From: Meghimatium bilineatum
Lineage: Eukaryota > Mollusca > Gastropoda > Stylommatophora > Philomycidae
Reading direction: 5' to 3'
Length of the DNA: 64,000 nucleotides
NCBI GenBank assembly: GCA_034231615.1
Contig: CM067310.1
Location: forward strand, 2,001,501 to 2,065,500
Position 1 is the stretch's first letter, and every line of letters begins with the position of its first letter. Below the pieces are notes generated by a model. The model worked only from the letters and a program-made list of their open reading frames with translations. It searched no databases and was not told the origin of the DNA. This document shows positions 31,515 to 44,400 of the stretch, piece by piece. The position numbers were made by a program, and so were the translations under genes.

Positions 31515-32565
31515 GTATCAGTAAGGACAATCAGAAGCAGTAATCTGATTGTCAATGAGAATCTCACACTTATCTGTATTTGTAATGTAAGGGGAAAAGC
31601 TGTAGAATTAAAGTACAAACCATCAATTTTTAGACATAAATTATGTGCTTATTAATATTAATGAATTCATTTTCCTTTTGCGCTGAAGTTAGCGCATCAG
31701 GCAGATCTCTCCAATTGTGTCAGTTCAAAGCTATTCTGTGCAGTTCTTGAATAGTATAAATATTTGTTGTTTTACTTTATACTTCCGGTAGTGACGTCCA
31801 TTGATGGACGGTTTTTATCTAATAAAGTCTGGGTCATTCCGTCGATCGTTGGGTTAATCAACTAACATCGTAAAGTCCAGACCGACTTGTGTAACAGAAG
31901 TCAGTTCATTCCAATTCTTTTTCATTCAAACGTATTCTTTTGTGACAAACTGTGTATTACAACATCGGATATTTAAGATAGCACGTGTGATTTCTCTTAG
32001 TCATCATTGCGTGATTGTCGTACAGTCAGATCTAGTTACAATTCTTGTTCATATTAATGAGAATACACAACACATATTGTCCTGTTAATTTATTTATTTT
32101 AATAGTACTGGCAGAAAATCAGAACTGACAAACATTTCTAAGCAGTTCAGTTTTTAACTGGTCTTTCTTATTGTGATATGTCATGTCTGCTCTCGGTAAG
32201 CTTTATGGTGATATGTCATGTCTGCTCTCGGTAAGCTGGAAACTTGTGATGTAACAGGTGCCGGTCATACTAAGCCCATCTTTATCATTTGTGGCTGCCA
32301 TGTTTCCATAGATGTGGGTACATGATGTCAAAAATCAACAGAGAAAACAATTCTGAAATAAAATAGTCGAGTCCAATTATTTCAATGATATCTAACTTCA
32401 TGAGAATGTAAACAATATTACTAATAGGCAAATAAATATGAGTTTTACAAAAATGTCAGTCTTAGACTTGCATTATTGTCCCCCTCTTGTGTGGGCTATA
32501 TTTTTGGTATATAATCTCCCAGTTACTGTTAGAACAGAATTAGATATTTCAGTGGTTTTTTTGTG
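31515..32565. other. Intergenic, no recognised feature
   Basis: AT-rich; a 31-bp direct repeat (ATGTCATGTCTGCTCTCGGT at 32178 and 32214). No coding or transposon motif seen. Confidence 0.4.
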
Positions 32566-32569
32566 TGCA

Positions 32570-33745
32570 TAACTAGAGATCTGATAGCTAGGAAACATCA
32601 TTTTACATCTCAGTCAACTAGAGAGCTGTGAGCTAGGCATTCATTTACATCTCAGTCAACTAGAGAGCTGTGAGCTAGGCACCCATTATACATCTCAGTC
32701 AACTAGAGAGCTGTGAGCTAGGCACCCATTATACATCTCAGTCAACTAGAGAGCTGTGAGCTAGGCACCCATTATACATCTCAGTCAACTAGAGAGCTGT
32801 GAGCTAGGCACCCATTTTACATCTCAGTCAACTAGAGAGCTGTGAGCTAGGCACCCATTATACATCTCAGTCAACTAGAGAGCTGTGAGCTAGGCACCCA
32901 TTATACATCTCAGTCAACTAGAGAGCTGTGAGCTAGGCACCCATTATACATCTCAGTCAACTAGAGAGCTGTGAGCTAGGCACCCATTATACATCTCAGT
33001 CAACTAGAGATCTGATAGCTAGGCATTCATTTACATCTCAGTCAACTAGAGAGCTGTGAGCTAGGCATTCATTTACATCTCAGTCAACTAGAGAGCTGTG
33101 AGCTAGGCACCCATTATACATCTCAGTCAACTAGAGAGCTGTGAGCTAGGCACCCATTATACATCTCAGTCAACTAGAGAGCTGTGAGCTAGGCACCCAT
33201 TATACATCTCAGTCAACTAGAGAGCTGTGAGCTAGGCACCCATTATACATCTCAGTCAACTAGAGAGCTGTGAGCTAGGCACCCATTATACATCTCAGTC
33301 AACTAGAGAGCTGTGAGCTAGGCACCCATTTTACATCTCAGTCAACTAGAGAGCTGTGAGCTAGGCACCCATTATACATCTCAGTCAACTAGAGAGCTGT
33401 GAGCTAGGCACCCATTATACATCTCAGTCAACTAGAGAGCTGTGAGCTAGGCACCCATTATACATCTCAGTCAACTAGAGAGCTGTGAGCTAGGCACCCA
33501 TTATACATCTCAGTCAACTAGAGAGCTGTGAGCTAGGCACCCATTTTACATCTCAGTCAACTAGAGAGCTGTGAGCTAGGCACCCATTATACATCTCAGT
33601 CAACTAGAGAGCTGTGAGCTAGGCACCCATTATACATCTCAGTCAACTAGAGAGCTGTGAGCTAGGCACCCATTTTACATCTCAGTCAACTAGAGATCTG
33701 ATAGCTAGGCATTCATTTACATCTCAGTCAACTAGAGAGCTCTTA
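32570..33745. repeat. Minisatellite, 43-bp unit, about 27 copies
   Basis: Unit CATCTCAGTCAACTAGAGAG plus CTGTGAGCTAGGCACCCATTATA. A variant with GATCTGATAGCTAGGCATTC occurs at the start, middle (33006) and end (33690), implying block duplication. Confidence 0.97.
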
Positions 33746-33844
33746 CAGAAATACTGAAACATAGGACTGCCCTGAGTTAGAAGTAAATACTTAGTAGAAC
33801 TTGGAAGCAACACCACTTTGTTAATGCCTCATGTTTTTAGTGTT

Positions 33845-33915
33845 CTCAAACTCTCTTGTAGCAGAATGTAGTCCCATGATGCATTGTGTCGCTGTTTCAT
33901 GTTTACCAATAGCCT
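33845..33915 (-). mobile_element. SINE-1 tail fragment
   Basis: Reverse of the CATCCTGCTA to GAGAAC end; 70 bp next to the 43-bp array. Confidence 0.5.
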
Positions 33916-34195
33916 GATGTATACTTTGGCAGCAGCAGTATCTAATATGTTCAATGTTTTACTAATTCCACGAAATGGTGAACAACCATAACCATATTGT
34001 TGCTAGTAAACCCAGATATGTGCTAGAGCCTGTATATCAGCATTTCTCACACTGCACACTGACCTCACTAGCTTGAACGCTAACCACAGTCAATATTGCT
34101 TGATCATTTGCCACTGTTAGGGTCATTATGAACTTGGTCACAAATACTCATAAGAATTACCTGAGAATGTACAGATGATGGAGGCATATTTGATC

Positions 34196-34322
34196 TCATG
34201 TTTTCATAGCTATAATCAGTTCTTTGATCTTTTCTGGAGTTGGAATCCACTTTGCATAACCTGCCTCATTCTGGAGAAACACAACAAGTGTTCCAAATAC
34301 AGCCCTGGAGCTCATTTCGTTT
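34196..34322 (-). CDS. PCIF1: PCIF1 exon 12 and stop
   Basis: Acceptor cccccacag|. Encodes [20 protein letters not shown], matching family FLQNDPGFAKWAPTPE, and ends with TGA at 34198-34196. The long vertebrate Ser-rich tail is absent. Confidence 0.93.
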
Positions 34323-37300
34323 CTGTGGGGGGGAAAAAAAGTCTGTGATAACAACAACCCATCTTTATGAGGTATATGAGGTGGCATGAAGTGAATGAAG
34401 AAAAATAACACTGCTGTATATGAGGTGGCATGAAGTGAATGAAGAAAAATAACACTGCTGTATATGAGGTGGCGTGAAGTGAAGAAAAATAACACTGCTG
34501 TATGTATATGAGGTGGCACAATAAGATTATGAATGAGAAATAGGTCAAATGTTATCAATAATAGTTTTTTCTAAATTTGGTCTCACACCATGAGGACTAA
34601 GGTTCAATTCCTGGTAAGGACTGGGTTGTTTTCTGTCAGAGAATAAATTAACACCCCCCCCCCCCCCACATGTGGCATGACATGACAGTAAGGGCATGCA
34701 GTATTTTTGAAACCTCCCTGCAACTCCCTAACTTTATCATACGTGCCACTTGAAACCTCCCTGCAACTCCCTAACTTTATCATACGTGCCACTTGAAACC
34801 TCCCTGCAACTCCCTAACTTTATCATACGTGCCACTTGAAACCTCCCTGCAACTCCCTAACTTTATCATACATGCCACTTAAAACCTCCCTGCAACTCCC
34901 TAACTTTATCATACGTGCCACTTGAAACCTCCCTGCAACTCCCTAACTTTATCATACGTGCCACTTGAAACCTCCCTGCAACTCCCTGGAAAAATTTAAT
35001 ATTGACATTGTCTTTTAAAATAATAAAATGAAAAAAAAACTAACAACGCATACACAAATTGACATTTTGAGTAAAAAGATTTCAACAGGATGGAAAGCAA
35101 GAGACAAAACAATGAACCTACATGGGAACACACATATAACATAAACACTAGATGATGACAAAGGAAATATAAGGAGAGTTCATATAGGAAGAGAGTAATA
35201 AGTCAAGAATAAGATGTTAGAGAATACAGTGTGATGGGGGATGGAAAATATAGGGTAAATCCATATCAAGAAAAGATTAAAGCAGGAAGATAAGAGACAA
35301 ATCAATAAGAAACAAAGAGAGAAAATAGCATAGGTGACAATAGATGGTAGATAGGCGAGTCACATGAAAAATTGGTACAAAGAGATAACCAAAACACTGG
35401 ATGCCATCACACATTCATTAGTTGAAATGACAAATTATATACGCTGCACACCTTTCATATAGGAGGTTGCCATTATATACTCTGCACACCTTTCATCGAT
35501 GCCTCGTAGAATGGTTGAGAAGTCTCATCTTGACTACTTCTAAACATTGTACTAGGCACATAAATATGTTCAATATTAGAGTTGTAAAGAAATAATGTAT
35601 TATTTCTGCGACATAAACTGATCAATTTGACACTGCATTGAATTCAAAGTAGTGCATCATCTAACCAATCACAAACTTGATAAATTAGACACGGCAACGG
35701 CACACTGTTGCTACCGCAATACTTTCACTTTTAACAAAAATGGTCTCTGAAAGTGTCTCAGATCCTTGAATAATATATGTATGCATGCACAGAAGTTACT
35801 TACCTTGCACTTGGTAAATGCTGAAAACCATTTCTGTACTCATGTTCAAAGGGAGGGCACACAAACTGTTTTCTTTTGAACCTGCAAACAAGTTATTACA
35901 AATTCTTACGCCTAAAGTGGGTCTTGTGAAAAACTAAAATAGAACGATTAATGTTACTAGCTTCATTCAATTAAGGCCACTACTTTGATAATCAATACTG
36001 GCTGCCTTGAAATAATGCTACCGGCTGCCTTGAATAAATGTTAGTGGCTGTCTTCAATTAATACAGTGGAATTCGGTTTTAACGAATTTCCCTTTTTAGC
36101 GACACTTTTCAAAATCCCGGATTATTTTCACTCTTTGCCATAATAACAAAAACTGTATTATTATAATGAATACACATGACCAAATTTAACTGTATAGCAC
36201 ACAATTTAAAATTTATATCCAGAAAAAAGTACAGTACAGGTTCTGAACTTTTGACCCTTGTGTTTGAAATGTTACACTAATATCCCTTCAGGCATTCAAC
36301 TGTAAACAGTGTGGCATCTGTTACTAGCTTTGTGTGCTGGCAATTTATTTGTCAATTTATATATTGACTGTCGCTGTTTGGACACAGTACAGGATATGCC
36401 AGGGTCATAATTCGTTACTGAACTGGAACTGTGAGTTGCTACACTCTGTGCGAGATTTATTGAGTTGGGAATTAAAACACCCATAGACTTGTTCAGTGGT
36501 GCTCTGCTGCAAACATAACTTGCACAACTCTAACTAGCTGTTCTATATTCAAATCTAATACGAGACTCCAGGATTCACATAAATACAACACAACACACTA
36601 CATGTAACATTCTCAAACTTGAAGAATATTTCCTTACGGGCTGCTCTCAAGACGAATCAATGCTTCTGTGGGAGGGTCCCTCCAGTCGGGTATGAATATA
36701 ATAAAGGACAACGGCTCATTTGTTTCCTGCAGTAAACTTTCTATATGGTCCACTGTTGCTATCATTAGCTCCTCAGAAAATGGAGGATTTGCTTCGAAGG
36801 AACCGCTGATAGGATGGAAGTTCAGAAAAGACCTGCAACCAATCAGAAAAAGCTTTATTAATGCAACAAATAAATGGTAAAATATAATATTGGTCGGACC
36901 TAAAGTGAAATCGAATTTTATGTCATGGTTTCATGGTTTACAGCTTAGCTGCGATATCTGTCCTTTCAGCCAAACACATCCGACTTCAACATGGCTTATG
37001 GTCACTTTGACCCTGTATGGGATGGGATAGCCAACCGATAATCTACTTAGTCACTTCTTACAACATGCATGGAAGGTAAGTAGTGTTACAATTCTTTGCT
37101 CATCTTTTGGGTTCCAGCAACACAGGGCAAGTTTATTTTTTATTTTTTTAAACAAAAAATCGACATTCTATGAACTGAGAATGTGCCTGTGTCTTACCAG
37201 GGGCCCGAGAGGGAACAAAGAATAGTGAACATTCACCTTCCATTGCATGTTGTAAGAGGCAACTAAGGAGGTTATAGGGTGGAGTTGGCTGTCCCTTCCG

Positions 37301-40300
37301 TTAGAGTCAAAGTGACCATAGTGTCGAAGTTGGACATGCAGATATCGCAGTAATGCTGTTAACCATGACACACCGCATTCCCTTCTCTGGACTGTATCCT
37401 GCTAATCTACAGGAGTATGAGAACGAATGCAGAAAGATGAAAAAGAAGAAGAGAAACTGAGAAGCTTACCAATGATATATCATTTTTGATGCAATTTTTT
37501 TAGGACAAGGTTATTATTAGAAAAATATGTCTGCCATTCCAAGCACAAATCTGGAACAACTTCTTTGTTGCTTTGATGACACAGAATCAGCTGCACATTT
37601 TCTACAAAAACATGGACATTTATACATACAACACGGATGTGTTCACATGGACATTTATATATAACAACACAGATGTATTCACATGGACATTTATACATAC
37701 AACACAGATGTATTCACATGGACATTTATACATACAACACAGATGTATTCACATGGACATTTATATATACAACACAGATGTGTTCACATGGACATTTATA
37801 TATACAACACGGATGTGTCCACATGGACATTTATATATACAACACGGATGTGTTCACATGGACATTTATATATACAACACGGATGTATTCACATGGACAT
37901 TTATATAAACAACACGGATGTATTCACATGGACATTTATATAAACAACACGGATGTGTTCACATGTACATTTATATATAACAACACGGATGTGTTCACAT
38001 GGACATTTATATATACAACACGGATGTATTCACATGGACATTTATACATAACAACACAGATGTATTCACATGGACATTTATATAAACAACACGGATGTAT
38101 TCACATGGACATTTATATATAAACAACACGGATGTGTTCACATGGACATTTATATATAAACAACACGGATGTGTTCACATGGACATTTATATATACAACA
38201 CGGATGTGTTCACATGGACATTTATATATACAACACGGATGTGTTCACATGGACATTTATATATACAACACGGATGTGTTCACATGGACATTTATATATA
38301 CAACACGGATGTGTTCACATGGACATTTAATGTCACTATCTCTAACAAGAAGGTAGGACAGACGGAGGTGTTCTACTTGCCACAGAACTTCACTGTCTGT
38401 GCCATTACGTGGTTACAAGATTCAAAAGTTGCAGATATCTACTGAACAAACACACACCCCCCCCCCAGCTGTATACTCATCTAATCTGGTCCAGTTCGTA
38501 TGTTACATTAGCTGACCAACATTTTAGGATTTCCCCCAAAATGATATTTCTAATTTCCGAGGTAAAAAGAGCACATTGAACCCAATCAAAGGAGTAAAAG
38601 CAATTAAAAATTGAAATAATACACTTACCCACGTGATCCAAAGAAACCATCTGTGTCAGGGAAGGCAGAACAGAATTGTCTGAAGAAGCAGTTGAAAGGT
38701 GAGGCAAAACACTCAAAAGTAACATTGAATACACGATGAAGAGTTTCCATTAGAGCTGGGACCAGTGCACCTTGATTGCCTTTACCCTCATTTGGAACAC
38801 TGCCAAAGTAAGTCTGGAGAAACATGATTGAAATGCTTCTGCATATTTTTGCAATTATATTTACTTAATTATTTTATTTAACATATGATGGTACTTTGTA
38901 GGAATTAATACTCAAAACATAAAAAAATGTTCCAACTAGGTTTCCGTAGAAAATGTAGTATCAATGAAATAGGCAGATTTTATGACATCTCATTTTAATG
39001 GTTTTCTTTCTTGTGCAGTAAAGAATAGTGGTAATTATTTCAGTAGCCAATATCATGCAAAATCTGCCTGTGTTGTGGCCAACATCACGCAATATCTGCT
39101 TGTGGCCAACATCACTCAATATCTGCTTGTGGCCAACATCACTCAATATCTACTTGTGGCCAACATCACTCAATATCTACTTGTGGCCAACATCACTCAA
39201 TATCTACGTGTGGCCAACATCACTCAATATCTACTTGTGGCCAACATCACGCAATATCTGCTTGTGGCCAACATCACTCAATATCTGCTTGTGGCCAACA
39301 TCACTCAATATCTACTTGTGGCCAACATCACTCAATATCTACTTGTGGCCAACATCACTCAATATCTACGTGTGGCCAACATCACTCAATATCTACTTGT
39401 GGCCAACATCACTCAATATCTACTTGTGGCCAACATCACACAATATCTAATTGTGGCCAACATCACTCAATATCTACTTGTGGCCAACATCACTCAATAT
39501 CTATGTGTGGCCAACATCACTCAATATCTACTTGTGGCCAACATCACACAATATCTACTTGTGGCCAACATCACTCAATATCTACTTGTGGCCAACATCA
39601 CTCAATATCTACTTGTGGCCAACATCACTCAATATCTACGTGTGGCCAACATCACGCAATATCTACTTGTGGCCAACATCACTCAATATCTACTTGTGGC
39701 CAACATCACTCAATATCTACTTGAGGCCAACATCACTCAATATCTACTTGTGGCCAACATCACTCAATATCTACTATTATAGTTTATCTTCTTCTTTGTT
39801 TGCTATCTGATAATCAGCATAAAAGTTTGTGTGATTTTCTGCAGTGGAGTGATCTTCTTTAACTATATTTGTTCTCAAACTCCTTCAGATTAGCAGGATG
39901 TATACCAAAGAACGGTTGTGCCATGGCTTACAGCTTGGCTGCAATACCTACGTCTTTTGGCCTGACACATCAGGCTTGAGCATGGCTTCTGGGACACTTG
40001 ACCCTCTATGGGATGAGACGACCCTGTGATTACTTATTCCTATAATATTGATCTACTGTAGCAATTTATTACTAGAATATTGATCTATAGCAATTTGTTT
40101 GTTAATAGTTATTGGTCCACTATAGTTATTTGTGACTAGAATATTGATAAATATTTGCTATTTGTTTATGTTACCTGATATCTCTTAAGTAAACACCAAA
40201 CTCTGGCCAAGAAATTCTCAAATCTGGGGTCATCTCGACAGTTTAGCCCATAGAGTTCTTCCTGAGGATAAGATGCAGCTTGTAATTACATTCTAACAAC

Positions 40301-41377
40301 AAATTATTTCACTTCTAACAAAAATGGTGCACAAATTCTGACAAAATCATGTAACTGGATACTTTGACAAAATCATGTAACTGGATACTCTGACAAAATC
40401 ATGTAACTGGATACTCTGACAAAATCATGTAACTGGATACTCTGACAAAATCATGTAACTGGATACTCTGACAAAATCATGTAACTGGATACTCTGACAA
40501 AATCATGTAACTGGATACTCTGACAGAATCATGTAACTGGATACTCTGACAAAATCATGTAACTGGATACTCTGACAAAATCATGTAACTGGATACTCTG
40601 ACAAAATCATGTAACTGGATACTCTGACAAAATCATGTAACTGGATACTCTGACAAAATCATGTAACTGGATACTCTGACAAAATCATGTAACTGGATAC
40701 TCTGACAGAATCATGTAACTGGATACTCTGACAAAATCATGTAACTGGATACTCTGACAAAATCATGTAACTGGATACTCTGACAAAATCATGTAACTGG
40801 ATACTCTGACAAAATCATGTAACTGGATACTCTGACAAAATCATGTAACTGGATACTCTGACAAAATCATGTAACTGGATACTCTGACAAAATCATGTAA
40901 CTGGATACTCTGACAAAATCATGTAACTGTATATTTACTCAAAATGATGTATATTTACTCTGACAAAATGAGGTAACCGGATACTGTGACAAAAAAAAAT
41001 TTCCTATCATTTCGGTTAACTTACTAGATGTGTGAGCGTAAGTTGTGTCGCCCTTACTTGTCATCTTTGATTTATATGTGTTTGTGATCCTTGATAAAGG
41101 CTTTTTGGTCGAAATTCTCGATTTGTGAGTGTGCCTATGTGTGTTCAGTGTTATTAACAAAACTTTATTACCTCGTTTGAAGCTTTACCTATACTTTGGC
41201 AAAATGATGTAACTATATTTACTCTGACAAATCAAAGTAACTGCATACATTGACAAAATGATGTAACTGGATAATTACTCTGATGTAAATGATATTTACC
41301 CTAAAAATCTTCACTGTGATATAAATATTTACTCTGGAGAACTGTTATAAACAGACATTTACTATTGACAGTTATAT

Positions 41378-41410
<33 letters not shown>

Positions 41411-44400
41411 CTCTGACACAAATATATATGAGAGATAGATATCCACTTTACAACAATATTCAGTTACAGAAGTCTTAAGTGGCTTGATCATATTCAGAGG
41501 ATGAACAACAGCACTATTCCAAAACAGAATAGTTGTACTGGGAACTCTGACATACTGCTAGAATAAGAGGATTTCAGTTCTTACATACTGCTACATAATG
41601 GGAACTCTGACATACTGCTAGAATAAGAGGATCTCAGTTCTAGTTTAGACAGATTTTAAAGATGACAATGTAGTTATCTAAAACATGACAAGGGTCCTGT
41701 TAGCACCCTTGATAATGAGAGATAAGCATGCTCTGTTAGCACCCTTGATAATGAGAGATAAGCATGCTCTGTTAGCACCCTTGATAATGAGAGATAAACA
41801 TGCTCTGGATTGCTAGTCAGCAAAGTGGTAACACTCTATTTGATATAGGTTAGCTTCAGACTGACTATTGTAACTAATAAGGCCATACACAATGCTATTA
41901 TCCAAATGTTTCTTCATGTTCCTGCTACGTATCTGTTATAAACTGTCAATGCTGCATGTTTTCTGTTAGTATGTTGAAGGGAGGCTGCATGTTTTCTGTT
42001 AGTATGTTGAAGGGAGGCTGCATGTTTTCTGTTAGTATGTTGAAGGGGGGGCTGTATGTTTTCTGTTAGTATGTTGAAGGGAGGCTGCATGTTTTCTGTT
42101 AGTATGTTGAAGGGGGGGCTGTATGTTTTCTGTTAGTATGTTGAAGGGAGGCTGCATGTTTTCTGTTAGTATGTTGAAGGGAGGCTGCATGTTTTCTGTT
42201 AGTATGTTGAAGGGAGGCTGCATGTTTTCTGTTAGTATGTTGAAGGGGGGGGGGCTGTATGTTTTCTGTTAGTATGTTGAAGGACTTACAAAGTATATAC
42301 TACCTACCAATTTCCAAAAATGTTCTTGATTGATGATAAGAGCATCGTTTCCATAGCGAAGACACACAACCTCATTTTCAAGGAAACGCTCCACAAAAGG
42401 TAACCGGGGAGACGGAATACTCAACTGAACTGCATAACAATATGTAGGAGAAGATGGGTCTGGATCTGGCAATGGGTTTCCTTCTGAAAATAAGTATCCA
42501 CATTTTAAATCTATCACTCACTGATTACATTCAAGAACTATTGAATAATTTCTACACGATCTTCTCCCTACACTAGTGTGCTTTCTCCCTACACTAGTGT
42601 GCTTTCTCCCTACACTAGTGTGCTTTCTCCCTACACTAGTGTGCCCTCTCCCTACACTAGTATGCTTTCTCCCTACACTATTAAGCCTTCTCCATTTATT
42701 AGTATGAATTCTCTCTGCTTCTCCGATGGAACAATTGATGAATGTGGGAAATGAAGATTGGGATAGTGAAACAAATAAGACAGTGGAAAACACTACAAAC
42801 GAGAAAAGCACATTTGACAAGTTTTCCATAAGAGTCTTACTCTGTATATTATGATTGTTAGCAATCTGTAGTTATTACCTAGGATATTTTGTTCTTTAAA
42901 CAGTTCCCAGGTCTTGTCTTGTATCTTCTGGCAATTCTCCACAGACATTTTGTAAATCTTTCTCACAATATTTTCCACCGACTCCTCTGCAACTTCATAC
43001 AAACAGGGTTCACATCGTCGCTTCAGTTGTGTCAGACGTTCCTATAAAAAAAAATGGCACAATTGCATTTGTGGAGAAATTTGTGCTAGCAATGTTAACA
43101 ACATTTGTGTAGAAATGTGTACTTGCAATGTTAACATTTCTTCAAACATGCATGCAGCACACATTTTTGGAGAACGCTGCATACATTATTTAGAATTGTG
43201 AACCTACAAAATGTCTACAAGGACAAACCTGAACCTGATAGGTAATAGATTTATGGCTGGATATGGATAGGTGATGGATTTATGGCTGGGTATGGATAGG
43301 TGATGGATTTATGGCTGGATATGGATAGATGATGGATTTATGGCTGGGTATGGATAGGTGATGGATTTATGGCTGGATATGGATAGGTGATGGATTTATG
43401 GCTGGGTATGGATAGGTGATGGATTTATGGCGGGATATGGATAGGTGATGGATTTATGGCTGGGTATGGATAGGTTGTACAGCTGTTAGAATTCTCCCGC
43501 TGAAATAAAGACGGCTTCTTTTTATGATTGTCTGTACGGTAAAGTTCTCACATTGAAGTGACCACACGAATAGAATGGGGCGGGGGGGAGAGAGTCACCA
43601 CGTCCTCTGTGTCCTGCCAAATGGACACAGACACCACACACTACAAAACTACCAAAATCTGTAACACAATTCAAGCACACATTTAACACTACAATTCTAG
43701 CACACCCTGTAACACTACAATTCTAGCACACATTTAACACTACAATTATAGCACACATTTTAACACTACAATTCTAGCACACATTTAACACTACAATTAT
43801 AGCACACATTTTAACACTACCATTCTAGCACACATTTAACACTACAATTCTAGCACACATTGTAACACTACAATTCTAGCACACATTTAACACTACAATT
43901 CTAGCACATTGTAACACTACAATTCTAGCACACATTGTAACACTACAATTCTAGCACACATTGTAACACTAGGTAAAACTTTAAACGAGGAGTGAAGTTT
44001 TGTTAATAACTAGAAAAACACATTCATTTTTGATCCATAAGGCCTTTATCAAGGTTACGTAACATATACATCAAAAAACGACAAGCAGGGACAAGATAAC
44101 TGGCGTTCTCATGTCTAGTGAGATGTGGGGGTGGCCGGAAGGATAGAAATTAAGTCAGAGGTGACACAAACAGGAAATGCACAGAAATAGGAAATATACA
44201 AAAGCAAACCCAAATAAATGTGAAAATGAGACAAACTGACGGAACAACCTGATATCATTCATATGTCTGGCACTCATTGATTCCTAAAGGTTTAAGAGTG
44301 CCAAATTCATAAATATAGCAGCTCTTAAGCGCGAGACAGGTCCAGTCATTCGGAGAAGAACGCCTTAATGGCCAACAATGGAATATCCTGAATGCCCCGA

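Noticed and set aside
31515-32565. LTR of an endogenous retroelement
   Set aside because: No paired direct terminal repeat, primer-binding site or polypurine tract could be found.
37573-38445. Overlapping open frames with HMDIYI / MYSHGHLYI repeats
   Set aside because: The 35-bp tandem array is open in three frames, the pattern of repeat DNA rather than selection on one frame.
38982-39782. 266-codon open frame with VANITQYLL repeats
   Set aside because: Product of a 27-bp stop-free minisatellite open in several frames; it lies inside PCIF1 intron 8.
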